From: Drosophila miranda
Lineage: Eukaryota > Arthropoda > Insecta > Diptera > Drosophilidae
DNA: 64,000 bases
Assembly (NCBI RefSeq): GCF_003369915.1
Contig: NW_022881603.1
Span: 3,472,001 to 3,536,000 of the forward strand
Direction of reading: 5' to 3'
How positions within the stretch are numbered: the stretch's first letter is position 1; each line of letters begins with the position of its first letter. Below, piece after piece: positions 43,991 to 55,022 of the stretch. Both the position numbers and the translations under genes were made by a program. Under the pieces are notes generated by a model that saw only the letters and a list, made by a program, of their open reading frames with translations, was not told the origin of the DNA and made no database searches.

Positions 43991-45573
43991 ATGTATATGC
44001 TTATCAAATCCCAATTGCATGTCTCGGGTAATTTAGCTGTTAATTGTCATCTTTCAATTACACGTTCTAGACACGTATATGTCTGTCCTGTTGCATAATG
44101 CGTAACTCTTCTCTCAGTCTCACACTTTCTCTATCTGTGTATCCCTCCATTTCCGTCTCTTGTTGTTCGCTGCGATGGACACAGAAGATACAATTTGGCG
44201 CCAAACAACGCAATTCAGAGTTAGTTCTGGGTGTGGTCCCCCTCCAATCCCCATTAAAATATATGTATGTATACATATATCCATCTCTTTATTGCAGTAA
44301 GACAAGTTTTTTATTTTGGAGGGTTGTTTTCTGCTCTTTTCGGGGGCGCACCACTCTCCACTAATGATCTCAGACCCTTGTTGGAGTACTCGGTATTTGG
44401 CGAAAATAATTTGCATTCCAATTTCATTTCCGTCTGACGTCATTGAAGCTGCCTGCCGCTGACAGCTTTCTGTGGAATGTGGCACACAACATTGTCTCTG
44501 TCTCGGCCATTTTGATATGAATTGTGTAATGTCCTCGTTAGCGAAAAACGGGGCTAAGTAAAAGTTGGAGAGGAAAAGCTGGCTTCCAAAACGGGTTCCA
44601 AGTCGGCCAACTCTTTTCATTTCTTTTGTAGCACCCGAGTATAACCTACTTGTTTGCACTATACGAGTATTTCTGTTGATTAGTGTAGACAAAGTGGGAA
44701 AATTAGCAGAGCTGCCAACACTCACTTTGTTTAAATATTACAAATCGATTTTTGGGTCAATTTTGAGATGAAATCATTCATAGCCAGATATTCCGATCTC
44801 CGTTCGAGTTCTCGAGTTCTAAACAAGTGGAAATTGGAATTGAGGTATGCCCACACACTGCCCGCACATACACATCGTGTTGAGATATATATACAGATAC
44901 AGTACTCGTCTACAATATGGATACAGATGTTTAAGCAAACGAGCTGGTATGCATCATGAAAACAAGTAAATTCAATTAATACTCGTAGAGCTGTCGTTGG
45001 CGTTGAGAGATCAAAGTTGCTCTGCTCAAGTTGTCTGGCTCTCGCTGGGACCCTCGATCGTCATAAAAAAGCCGCCAAATTGCAGTGCACTTTAGACCTT
45101 GTGAAGATTTATCCCGCAGCATTGTCGTGTGTGAATGTGAATGCCAAGTGGGATGTGGGAGATGTGAAGGTTCTGTTTGAAGGTTACTCTGTTCTGTTTA
45201 CCTTATCTTAATATTAATTGTAGTGCTAACTGGGTATTACGTAACGCGTTTACTTATTTTAATTATCATTAGTTAGCCGCCGGGGAGGCGGGATCCCTGA
45301 GGTCAGCTCCGGGTCTCGGCGGTAATTAAGTCTTTCAGCATGGTAATTGGCAGCTCCCTTGCACTCCATTTTCAATTAAACTAAACGAGCGTGCAGAAGA
45401 TTAATTTGAACTATATTTAGCTGCAAGTGTTGGCAGCGGCCAGCTAGCTGCCTTATGCAATGCAAGCCATTTATGGCCCAAGTTTGTCGACCGGTCTAGA
45501 TCGATAGTTACACTGCAGCACTGCAGCACTCTTTCTAACCACATGACTATCCTTTCTTTCTGTCTGTCCACAG
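43991..45573. other. Tsp42Ee intron 1, 3' part
   Basis: No coding exon or repeat recognised. A polypyrimidine tract and TGTCCACAG acceptor end the intron at 45573. Confidence 0.5.
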
Positions 45574-46329
45574 GTCATCGGCATTCTGAGTATTGTGTAT
45601 GGCGTGCTGATCCTTAAAAGCATTGGCACCATTGAGGTGAATGGACAGGTGGGCTTTCCCCCGCAGGCCCTCATGCCGATCATCTTGATCGGCATCGGGT
45701 CGATTGTCGTGTTAATCTCGTTCCTGGGCTGCTGTGGAGCGATACGCGAGTCGGTGTGCATGACCATCAGCTATGCTGTCTTCCTGTTGATCCTGCTGAT
45801 CGTGCAGCTGACCATTGTGGTGCTGCTGTACACCAGCAAGGACAAGTTCGAGTAAGCCATGGGCAGGGTCGTCGACCAGGCCTGGGAGTCGCGTGAGGCC
45901 CGTGAGGGAGGTGTCTTTGATGCTATTCAGAAATCGTTGAGTAATCCTCGCACAATTTGATGTTTAGTTATTGCGATGCTAACGAATTCCTTCCCGCATC
46001 CTAGTTGAAATGCTGCGGTCGTGCTTCATCGGCCGATTATTTGATCAATCTGCAAGCACTGCCCGATAGCTGCTGCGACGGAAGCTGCCTGAACCCGGTT
46101 AACATCTATGGAGGATGCCGTGGCAAGTTCGTGGACTTTATGTCTGTCAGCACTGACAACGCCAAGTATGTGGCCATCGGCCTGATTGGAGTTGAGGTGA
46201 GGGCTGCCATAAGATTATACCTTTGGAGCCAGTTAAATAATCAAATTACACTTACAGCTGGTTGGCTTCATCTTCGCCTGCTGCTTGGCCAACAATGTGC
46301 GCAACTACAAGCGTCGGAATGCATACTAA

Positions 46330-47343
46330 GGCAATGTGCAGCTCAGACGCATCCGCATCAGCACACCATCCACAAAACACACACAAAAACACGCACACAC
46401 ATTCTCATTAACTCTTTATCGTCGTTGAACGCACACCAACACACACACACACACACACAGAACTCAAAAAATGAAGCCAAGGAGGAGAGAGAACACTTTG
46501 GAGTAAACCATTTGGTTAAAAATAATTAAATTATTTGTCAAAAAATGATGGAGTAAACAAGAAAAATGCTTAGTCTAAGGCGATATGAAACGCTTACATT
46601 TTGTATATCCTATGTATTATTGAAATAATTCGTATATTTGCGTACTGAATGAGCAAGCGATACAATTCCCAAAGCCTTTGTACAATCCACTCGAACTTGT
46701 TGAGCCGAAATCCGAGCGAGAATACCCCCAATGGAGCTGGTGGTAGAGCCACGATAAAACGTAACCATAACCATTTTATTGTTTTTTAACTGTTGAAAAA
46801 ACTCCTCTCCAAATGAAATATACCTTTATATAAAGTTATTAAATATACAATACATACATATATGTACACTGTTCATTCTATTCATATTTGTATAGTAGAA
46901 TCTCTGGATAAGATTTGGATTTTTGTAAAAATGCATCAGGTCAGCGAGAACCTCGAACATTTATGAATAAAGCATTTACTATGTATTTATATACCACAGC
47001 AATGTTATTATATAATTTCACTGGTAAACATGCCCCCCTTCCCTGTAATCGCTGGGCTTTGTTAGGTCCTTAGTTGCCATGGCACCAACCTATTGCCCTT
47101 ATTCGCTTCTCTAAACATTATGCCCTGCAGTGTACACCAACATGTACATTTGTACATCTGCGTACCAAATAGGCACAGGCCTATAAGTAATAATTGAAGT
47201 GTCATCTGTATCCGTATAAACCCAAGTGTTCATACTTATTTTTGACTGCTCTGCTGGTGAAAGTATGGCTCAGTTCATTTCACGCATCGGACATGTGTTG
47301 TGTGCTCCAAAACTGTCTAAAACATGTCCTTTTCGTTGCATCG
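46330..47343. other. Tsp42Ee 3' region
   Basis: A (CA)n microsatellite lies at 46437-46460. AATAAA-like signals lie near 46964. No gene before the retroelement. Confidence 0.5.
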
Positions 47344-49192
47344 TGTAACGCTTGGATCAGCCGAGAGAGCTAGTTCGCAGCGCCATCTAGTGGTCGGCAC
47401 CGTAATGGCCGTGGCAGAGCATACACCCTCTATGGGCTAGGTTTGGGAGGTCACGAAAAGGGGCATAGGAAAGGGTGATAGATTTAACAGCCCAGATTGT
47501 CAACTTTCTCTGGCATTTCCCTTGTTCTATGAGAGGGCCCGAAGGTTCTAGCATGTTGAGGGGCTTGGCTTCGGTCTCTTCCCGTTTTGGCGCTCGACCC
47601 GAGCATTCGTTTTCTTTTATCAGAAAAAAAAATATATTTTTATCTAAGTGCTTCAGAAACGAGAAAGTCTCGAGTTAATCCGGCGTTAGTTTTTCCAAGC
47701 TAGGTAAGATGGAGAAGGGGAGAAAGTAATTGGTCAAACTAGTTAGATGATTTCATCCGCATAGGACCGGCTATTGGCGCAGTTTATACGGCAGAAGAGG
47801 AACGCCGTGTCGCCGCATTTTCATTACAATACCGACCCGGTTCAGCTTCACGGATCCAAAGACGCCGAGGCGTCGAGTGGATCGAGAGGCCGAGGGACGC
47901 AAAAGAGGTCCAGAGGAGCAGCCGAAGCTGCGGTGGAAAATTTACAGGCCCAAGTACCCGGGCACCAACGACGCTAGCGGGAGTTGAGTGGTTTTTGGAA
48001 GAAAAAAAACTCCATCTTCTGGTTGGAGAGCGAGCCAAGGAAGGGCTACATAGCGCAGACTGAGCGCAATCAAGAACAGTCTGAGATTTCGAGTGGCGGC
48101 GCGAGTGGTCGACGGAAACAGCCCGATTGCGGAAGGTCGGGAAGGTCGGGAAGAGATCGGGAAGGCAGAAATTTGAAAAGAATTAATATGTGTATTGTCG
48201 AGTGTTTTATGTTAATTTAAATAATTTTTTTTTGTTAGTTTTTTTTTTGAGAAAGACATCGGCAGTCGGCAAGGGGCGGCGCGAACGAGAAAAAGAAAAG
48301 GGGCGAGAAAGTTTTTTTTTAATGTAATGAGTCGCTCAAAGTAAGTGTGGAGAGAGGAAAGTGGGGAATTTGTGAGTGAGTTTTTGTTGTGCTTTATGCC
48401 ACTCCCTATCGGAGTTCTCGTTCCAGGTCCGATTCTCCTCCGGAAAGCGCTTTCGTCGGTGGACATGCGGATCTGCGGGTGAGTGTGAAAGAGAAATGTG
48501 AAAGACTCAACTCGAACGATTTGACTCGAGTCCCACTGAAAAAGTAAAGAGGAGAGGGACAAATACTTTATATGCTTCCCCCCTTACTGTTTCTATTTCT
48601 TCCCCCCTTTCGGTTTGGCCGTTGTTAATCTTTTTATATGTGAAATAATTATTCATTTTGTTTATCACTATTATTAAGTCATTTTGAAATTCCATCTATT
48701 TTATCTGTTTTATGCGTATCTATTTTTGGGTTAGGTTTAGTTTTAGTTTAGAAATTTGTTTATGTAGGGTTCAATAAATTTTATAATGTTCTAGAATATA
48801 GTTTTTGTTTGCCTTCGGCTAGCCAGATGCCCCTGAGAGCCCCATGAGAACGCAGAGGGGTCATTCCGTGAAAATTGCGACCTAGGGATGGCCAAGGAAG
48901 GGAGGGCCAATCCGCTTCAACGAGATCGGAGGCGAGGAAAAGCGTTCGGGAACAGGTAGAAGAAAGAGCCAATTATGTGTTCAGTCGAATTTTAGGTCCA
49001 AATTAGCTCACAGATTATAACCTTGTAATAATGAGAATAGGCATTAAGTGAGAGGAGGGCAAGATCACCACCCCAACTAGCCGACGAGCCTCCCAGCCGG
49101 GAATATCTGCGTGCCCCCTTCTCTCACTCCCCGACACCTGCCAAGTTCGTTACAGTTATAAGTAATTATTAATTCCATTATTATAAGGTTAG
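47344..49192 (+). repeat. Long LTR, first copy
   Basis: About 1.85 kb, starting TGTAACGCTTGGATCAG. The second copy at 55023 differs only at scattered sites and small indels, for example an extra CTCGTCGTAGCACG stretch near 56690. Start is clear; the end is either 49154 (CGTTACA) or 49192 (just before the primer site). Confidence 0.8.
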
Positions 49193-50343
49193 TGGCGCCC
49201 AACAATGGGACCCAAAATAATTGGTAGAACCGCATCTCGATGTGGTCAACAATATCGCAGGAACACATCAAAAACACTTTCGATTTTTCTGGCAAACTAG
49301 ATACTATGTAGTGAGCTTGAGAAGAGAAGCATATACGTTGGTCCGCTTTTATTCTCAAACTACGGTTGCTGCAGCATCTGGGCCAGAATAACGAGCTTCA
49401 CAGTCAGCTAAATTTTGCAAATCAGTCGCATAGGAGTTATTGTTGAGAAGTTGCTAGCAGCGATCGACAAGCCACGGCTGAAGACGTAGAGCTTAGTAGG
49501 CGATTAAATACCCTACAGTAATGGAGTCCGTAGCCCAACTAGTTAGACGTTTGGAAAAGCAGGGAAGAAGTCTTTAGATAAGTCTACCCTGACCACGGAT
49601 AACAAGTTTTGGCAAAGACCCATCCACTTTCAGCAATAGTATGCGGCAGAGCTAGCCATCAAACGCTTGGAAAGACAGAACAATCTCTTTATAAAGAGTT
49701 TGCCTGGCCACGGGTGATGGAAAACCAGCATACCTGTCCGCAGAAGCAAGAGTGCGAAGGAGAGTAAAGAAGACGAAACTGATTAGCTTCGATTTACTCG
49801 CACTTTAGCTTGCAGTCGTTGTTTTTGTCTTGCGGATCGGCGCGCCAAAGCAACAAGACGTTTGGGTGTTGCGAGGGCTGATTAGCACGGCACAAGTAGC
49901 GGTAAATTATGTTTGTTCTTTCTTCTCACACCAGTTCCAATAAGAATTTTTTTTCAGGTGAACTAAGCTATGCTTGAAGGCAAATAAATGTTTTTGTATT
50001 TCTTTATATATTGCGGTTTTTACAAAATATTATTTTTTATTTATAATTTGTTTTATGTTTTGTTTTCAACAATAAACGCGTCTCAATTCCTCAAGCGGCA
50101 AAAAAAAAAAAAGTGTCACAAACGAAGGTGTTAGGAGAGAACAAGGGTGATAAAACGCGGAACAGCTGGTTCAGTTGAGATAGGTCATTGACCGGCAGAG
50201 AGTTGTGAGCGCTGAAGAAGGAAAGGCTAGTTGAAGTACCGAAGGGAATTGAGCGGGTCAGCTGTTTTGAATCTCGAATCGTTGATAGTGAGTGACAGAG
50301 TAAGCGGAAGTTAGCAGTTGGAGATAAAGGGAACGTATTAATA
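49193..50343 (+). other. Retroelement leader
   Basis: About 1.15 kb of untranslated sequence with the primer site at its start. A YGRARRAAGTCTTTAGATAA-type motif occurs at 49566 and a similar one near 49680. An A-rich run lies at 50100. Confidence 0.6.
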
Positions 50344-50640
50344 ATGGAGGGAGAACCTGTAGATCCGTCCGTCTGCATGCTGTGTGGAGAAGAGTTTGGA
50401 TCTCAGCAGTTATACAAGACCAGGTGTGGCCACGAATTTCATAAAGCTTGCATAGTGCCATATTCGAGGGAAAATGCCAAATGTCCTAGGTGTGGAAGAG
50501 TCACTTTTGACTTGCAAGGCGGCGCATCGGGCTCGGGCATGCAAACCGCCAAACAGCAGGCAGGAGGCAAAGAAAAAGCTTCAGGCACCCCAGCGGCGGG
50601 AGCACCCCAGGGTCGGCTCCAGTGGATAGCGGGAATATAG
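50344..50640 (+). CDS. RING-H2 finger ORF of the Osvaldo-like element
   Basis: 98 aa from ATG 50344. Residues 11-50 fit the RING-H2 consensus exactly: C-x2-C-x13-C-x-H-x2-H-x2-C-x10-C-x2-C (C11, C14, C28, H30, H33, C36, C47, C50). RING-H2 domains usually act as E3 ubiquitin ligases. The rest is Gly/Ala-rich and disordered. The ORF ends at TAG 50638, and the first gag ATG is at 50646. The gag frame is open back to about 50490, so the product could also be joined to gag by a -1 shift, although I see no classic slippery site here. The position, before gag, is unusual. Confidence 0.75.
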   Translation: MEGEPVDPSVCMLCGEEFGSQQLYKTRCGHEFHKACIVPYSRENAKCPRCGRVTFDLQGGASGSGMQTAKQQAGGKEKASGTPAAGAPQGRLQWIAGI

Positions 50641-50645
50641 AGATC

Positions 50646-51734
50646 ATGATTACCCAAGCAGTGCGGGCCATGCAAAACGACCTTTTATCCCAGTTGTCGG
50701 AGCAGATGGCGCAAATAATACAAACCAATGTCGCTGCTCATCTTCAACTGACTGGCCGAGATCATCATACTCGAAACTTAGCTCAGGACCATAGTTCGCA
50801 GGGTCAGGAAGCAGGCGGAGGCCGAGAGGGCAGAGACACTCCTAGAAGTTTAGCTTCCGACCTGTCCCAAAGGCCGGACAAGGTCGTACACATTATGAAT
50901 GGTTGGAAGCTACGATTTAGCGGGAATGCGGAAAGAATTAGCGTTGATAATTTTATCTATAGAGTAGAAGCTCTTACCCATTCAACGCTGGAAAGCAACT
51001 TCGCGGTGCTATGTAGCAACGCTAGCATCCTCTTTGACGGAAAGGCTCGTGAATTCTTTTGGAGGTTTCATAAGTCAGTGGTAGTTGTACGATGGGACTT
51101 GCTTTGTCAGGCATTAAGGAAACAGTTCCGAGACACTCGCACGGATGTGGACATTCGAGAAGCGATCAGGGACCGGAAGCAAAAAGAAAAGGAAGGGTTC
51201 GATGCTTTTTATGACGCCATAGTTCAGCTAATGGATAGTTTAGAGTCTCCCTTGTCAGAAAAGTCTGTGGTAGACATACTGCGAAGGAATTTGAGGCCCG
51301 AAGTAAGGCACGAGTTGCCTAATATAAACATAACTTCGGTTGGGGAGCTCAGGGAAATATGCAGACGAAGAGAGAGTTTCCTGGATGACGTGAGACGGAA
51401 TTATGGTTATCAAAAGAGTGTCCCTTTCCGTAGGCAAGTGGCTGAGTTGGTGGAGGAGCACATGTCTGATGACGCAACGGAGTTTTCCGAAGGGGAGGGC
51501 GAAGGCGAAATAGGAGCGTTGGCCTTGGTATGTTGGAACTGCCATAAGGAAGGACATCGGTACCAGGATTGCGAATCCAAACGCAAGATCTTTTGCTATG
51601 GGTGTGGCATTCCAAACATTTACAAACCAGCTTGTCAAAAATGTCAGAAAAAAAACGGCAGGGCGAGCACACAGCCTCGTCAGCTTCAAAGTGTGCTTCG
51701 CCAAAAATCCGCGAACCCAGACGCCAGCCAGTAG
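50646..51734 (+). CDS. Osvaldo-like gag
   Basis: 362 aa from ATG 50646. The capsid-like region includes HIMNGWKLRFSGNAERISVDNF, FDGKAREFFWRF and LCQALRKQFRDTRTDVDIRE, typical of Gypsy gag. A CCHC knuckle, CWNCHKEGHRYQDC, is followed by a Cys-rich stretch (CYGCGIPNIYKPACQKC). A run of acidic residues (EFSEGEGEGEIG) precedes the knuckles. The stop is at 51732. The last 80 or so bases overlap pol. Confidence 0.85.
   Translation: MITQAVRAMQNDLLSQLSEQMAQIIQTNVAAHLQLTGRDHHTRNLAQDHSSQGQEAGGGREGRDTPRSLASDLSQRPDKVVHIMNGWKLRFSGNAERISVDNFIYRVEALTHSTLESNFAVLCSNASILFDGKAREFFWRFHKSVVVVRWDLLCQALRKQFRDTRTDVDIREAIRDRKQKEKEGFDAFYDAIVQLMDSLESPLSEKSVVDILRRNLRPEVRHELPNINITSVGELREICRRRESFLDDVRRNYGYQKSVPFRRQVAELVEEHMSDDATEFSEGEGEGEIGALALVCWNCHKEGHRYQDCESKRKIFCYGCGIPNIYKPACQKCQKKNGRASTQPRQLQSVLRQKSANPDASQ
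51650..51702 (+). promoter_or_regulatory. Programmed -1 ribosomal frameshift signal, gag to pol
   Basis: A AAA AAC lies at 51650-51656 in the gag frame, the classic slippery heptamer. After a 5-nt spacer comes a stem: GGCGAGCACAC (51662-51672) pairs with GTGTGCTTCGCC (51691-51702) with one bulged T, over an 18-nt loop. A -1 slip puts the ribosome in the pol frame, which is open from there to 54955. Confidence 0.85.
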
Positions 51735-54700
51735 GAAAGCAACACCAGGCAGTTATAGATACAACCATTCCAGTCCAGTCCGTCAGTAGTGTAGCAACAA
51801 ATTTATGGCACAATTTCATTAATTCTCATTCAGATGCAGAGGCTGCAGAAACACTGTTCCGTCGTAAATCCAATTCAAGACACTCCAAACGGATGAGATC
51901 ATTTTGGAAGGCAGCTAAATCAATAAATGCGATTAGGTACAAAGAGCTAGATAAACGTCCGTACGCAGAGGTAAACATTTTTGAGCGGCCAGTGCTTGGG
52001 TTGTTAGATACGGGGGCAGCGATGAGTGTAGTTGGTGGGAATTTGGCTAAACAAATAATCACCAGTAGGATTCCATTTAAACGGGGAATCTCAGTTGCTG
52101 ATACTGCAGATGGCAAGCGGCAGGAGGATCTTGGGCGATTGAGAACTCCAGTCACCTATGATAAGGTTGTGAAGGACTTGGAACTACATATCATTCCGTC
52201 GCTTAGCCAGGACTTATATCTAGGAATCGATTTTTGGTCCACGTTCAATTTATTACCTCCGGAGATGCAGGTAGCAGAAATTTGTCAGGAATCGCATGAA
52301 CTAACTCTAAGCCAGAAAGACGATTTGCAGAAGGTTGTGTCGGGATTTCCATCCTTTGCAGTCTCTGGTTTGGGTAGAACATCGGTTTTGTCGCACTCGA
52401 TCGATGCAGGAGATGCCAAGCCCGTAAAACAACGGCATTTTCCCGTGTCACCAGCAGTGGAGAAATTGCTGTATTCTGAAGTGGACAGGATGCTCAAATT
52501 AGGAGTTATTGAGGAATCTGATAGCGCCTGGTCCTCTCCAGTTGTGCTAGTCCAGAAACCGGGAAAGGTTAGACTTTGCCTAGACAGCCGGAAGGTCAAT
52601 GCCGTTACACGAAAGGATGCCTATCCGTTGCCGCAAATAGACGGTATACTAAGTCGTCTCCCCAGAGCAATGTTCATCTCAAGTCTGGATCTCAAGGATG
52701 CCTATTGGCAGATACCCTTGGATCCGGAGTCTCGGGACAAAACTGCTTTCACAATTCCGGGTAAACCTCTATATCAGTTCAAGGTCATGCCGTTCGGTCT
52801 CACCAACGCGTCGCAAACCATGACCAGATTGATGGACAAGATGATCCCGGCGGAACTTCGCAATGAAGTCTTCGTCTACTTGGATGACTTGTTAATTGTT
52901 TCCGATAGCTTTGAGTCGCATCTAAAGGTATTGAGAGTTGTAGCGCAGCATGTTCGATTGGCCGGATTAACGCTTAACGTGGAAAAGAGCAAATTCTGTA
53001 TGCGTTCGGTGAAGTATCTTGGTCATATCGTCGGGGAGGGTGTCATTCGAACGGATCCCGGGAAAATTTCGGCCATGATAGACTTTCCAGTACCGAACTC
53101 TCTGAAAGCCTTACGGAGATTCCTTGGAATGGTTGGATGGTATCGTAAATTTATAGCAAATTTTGCGTCGATAGCTTCCCCTCTCACTGACTTGCTGAAA
53201 CCTAAGTGCAGATTTGTCATGACACCAGAAGGACGTACAGCGTTCGAGGAACTTAAAAAATGGTTGTGCTCTGCGCCAGTTCTTCGCAGTCCGGATTTCA
53301 ACCAGCCGTTCTTTGTGCATTGCGATGCCAGCAAATCAGGAGTTGGAGGCGTCTTGGTTCAAAAGACTCCAGAGGGAGACGAATTTCCGATAGCTTTTGT
53401 GTCGAAAAAACTTAATAAGGCGCAAAGAAATTATTCTGTGACCGAGCAAGAGTGTCTGGCGGCAATCGTTTGCATCAACCGTTTCAGAGCCTACATTGAA
53501 GGGCATGATTTTACGGTTATCACCGATCATGCATCTCTGAAATGGCTCATGACTCAGACGGATCTACATTCGCGGCTAGCCCGATGGGCATTAAAGTTAC
53601 AGGGCTTTAACTTCAAAATTGAACACCGGAGTGGTCGTTTAAATGTTGTACCCGATGCCTTGTCCAGAGTCAATGAAGAAGATTTGGCGGCCGTGGATGT
53701 TGGTTATGGTCAAGCAGTTGATCTCGAGTCCCCAGCTTTTAAGTCCGCCGAGTATGTAGAACTGGCAAGCAGAATAAAAGCCAATGACGTTAACCTGCCG
53801 GATCTGAGGGTGGTCGAAGGTCTTGTGTACAGGAAGTGTGATTTTGCCACAGGGAGTACTCTTCATGATAATTTTATCTGGAAGTTATGGATCCCACAGA
53901 GTCTTATTCCAGAGGTATTAGCCAATGCTCACGACCATCCCTTAGCATCGCATGGGGGAGTTCATAAGACTTTAGAGCGAGTGCGACAGTTTCTCTATTG
54001 GCCAAGTTTAGTCAAAGATGTAAAAGCATATGTACTCGCGTGCGACACGTGCAAATCTACTAAAGCACCGAACTCTGTCCATCGACCCCCGATGGGAGTG
54101 GCACCTGAGTCGCAGAGGTTTTTCCAAAAGCTATACGTCGACTTTCTAGGCCCGTATCCACGCTCAAAAAGCGGGAACATTGGTATATTTATAGTGTTAG
54201 ATCACTATTCAAAGCTCGTCTTTCTGAAAGCTGTTAAAAAACTAACGGCTGATCTTGTGATCAAGTATCTGCAGCAAGATCTGTTTCATACTTTTGGCTT
54301 TCCGGAGATCATTGTATCGGACAATGGCTCTCAATTTAAGTCGGAAGTTTTCCAGAAGTTTCTCAAGGCGCACAAGATATCACATACGGCCACAGCAGTA
54401 TACTCTCCGCAGTCGAATGCGTCAGAGCGAGTAAACCGGTCGGTAATTGCCGCCATTCGCTCATACGTGAGGGCAGATCAGAAAAATTGGGACGAGGAGC
54501 TGAGCAGTATCTGTTGCGCATTGCGAACCGCGGTCCATTCCAGCCTCGGAACTTCGCCGTATTATATGGTATTTGGGCAACAGTTCGTTAGCTCCGGGGA
54601 AACATACAAAATTCTGAGAGCTCTTCGATTGTTGGAGGATAAAGCCCTAGTGTTTTCCAAGGAGGATTCGTTAGAGTTGGTACGTAGCAAGGCTTTAACG

Positions 54701-54955
54701 ATAATGGAGAAGCAAAGGGCGAAAAACGAACGGATTTACAATTTGAGATCAAGGGAGATTTCGTATCAAGTGGGACAAGAGGTGTTCAGAAAGAACTTCA
54801 AGCAGAGTAACTTCCAGGCTGGCTATAGTGCCAAACTGGGCCCAGCATATGTGAAGGCCAGAATACGCAAGAAAATAGGGAATGCTTACTATGAATTAGA
54901 GGATCTGCAAGGACGGTCTATTGGTCGATACCACGCGAAAGACTTAAAACAATAG
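51656..54955 (+). CDS. Osvaldo-like pol (protease, RT, RNase H, integrase)
   Basis: About 1,100 aa, entered by -1 frameshift at 51656. Protease active site LLDTGAA is near 52004. RT has FISSLDLKDAYWQIPLD, MPFGLTNASQTM and VYLDDLLIVSD (near 52875). RNase H has FFVHCDASKSGVGG and TVTEQECLAAIV. The integrase has an HHCC region (HDHPLASHGGVHK, CDTCKSTK) and a D-D-E core: YVDFLGPY, VSDNGSQFK and NASERVNRS, the last two Asp-Glu about 35 residues apart. The tail (YQVGQEVFRKNF, KLGPAYVKARIRKK) is the usual C-terminal domain. No stop or missing catalytic residue was seen. No env-like ORF follows. Together with two near-identical LTRs, this points to a recently active copy. Confidence 0.9.
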   Translation, partial: RQGEHTASSASKCASPKIREPRRQPVGKQHQAVIDTTIPVQSVSSVATNLWHNFINSHSDAEAAETLFRRKSNSRHSKRMRSFWKAAKSINAIRYKELDKRPYAEVNIFERPVLGLLDTGAAMSVVGGNLAKQIITSRIPFKRGISVADTADGKRQEDLGRLRTPVTYDKVVKDLELHIIPSLSQDLYLGIDFWSTFNLLPPEMQVAEICQESHELTLSQKDDLQKVVSGFPSFAVSGLGRTSVLSHSIDAGDAKPVKQRHFPVSPAVEKLLYSEVDRMLKLGVIEESDSAWSSPVVLVQKPGKVRLCLDSRKVNAVTRKDAYPLPQIDGILSRLPRAMFISSLDLKDAYWQIPLDPESRDKTAFTIPGKPLYQFKVMPFGLTNASQTMTRLMDKMIPAELRNEVFVYLDDLLIVSDSFESHLKVLRVVAQHVRLAGLTLNVEKSKFCMRSVKYLGHIVGEGVIRTDPGKISAMIDFPVPNSLKALRRFLGMVGWYRKFIANFASIASPLTDLLKPKCRFVMTPEGRTAFEELKKWLCSAPVLRSPDFNQPFFVHCDASKSGVGGVLVQKTPEGDEFPIAFVSKKLNKAQRNYSVTEQECLAAIVCINRFRAYIEGHDFTVITDHASLKWLMTQTDLHSRLARWALKLQGFNFKIEHRSGRLNVVPDALSRVNEEDLAAVDVGYGQAVDLESPAFKSAEYVELASRIKANDVNLPDLRVVEGLVYRKCDFATGSTLHDNFIWKLWIPQSLIPEVLANAHDHPLASHGGVHKTLERVRQFLYWPSLVKDVKAYVLACDTCKSTKAPNSVHRPPMGVAPESQRFFQKLYVDFLGPYPRSKSGNIGIFIVLDHYSKLVFLKAVKKLTADLVIKYLQQDLFHTFGFPEIIVSDNGSQFKSEVFQKFLKAHKISHTATAVYSPQSNASERVNRSVIAAIRSYVRADQKNWDEELSSICCALRTAVHSSLGTSPYYMVFGQQFVSSGETYKILRALRLLEDKALVFSKEDSLELVRSKALTIMEKQRAKNERIYNLRSREISYQVGQEVFRKNFKQSNFQAGYSAKLGPAYVKARIRKKIGNAYYELEDLQGRSIGRYHAKDLKQ

Positions 54956-55022
54956 CTGATCCGCGCAGTTTGGGATCCGACTTGTGTGATACCACTAAGT
55001 CAGATCTTCGGCGGGGGGTATT

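Larger units (their letters stand above)
38622..46329 (+). pseudogene. Tsp42Ee: Tsp42Ee tetraspanin with nonsense and splice-donor mutations
   Basis: Exon 1 at 38622-38681 encodes MDCGTSLAKYILFIFNTIVS, typical of Tsp42Ee. The fused exon 2/3 at 45574-45936 carries VIGILSIVYGVLILKSIG, the GCCGAIRESVCM motif and TM3. At 45853-45855 the frame reads KDKFE then TAA, ending the protein just after TM3. At the end of this exon the donor reads AAATCG/TTGAGT, where GTGAGT is expected, so the 5' splice site is also lost (45937-45938). Exon 4 (46005-46196; LKCCGRASSADYL, SCCDGSC, GGCRGKFVDF) and exon 5 (46258-46329; [18 protein letters not shown]) remain open and in phase. Intron 1 is 6.9 kb and full of mobile elements. 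Two independent lesions in otherwise clean sequence suggest recent relaxed selection. Confidence 0.85.
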
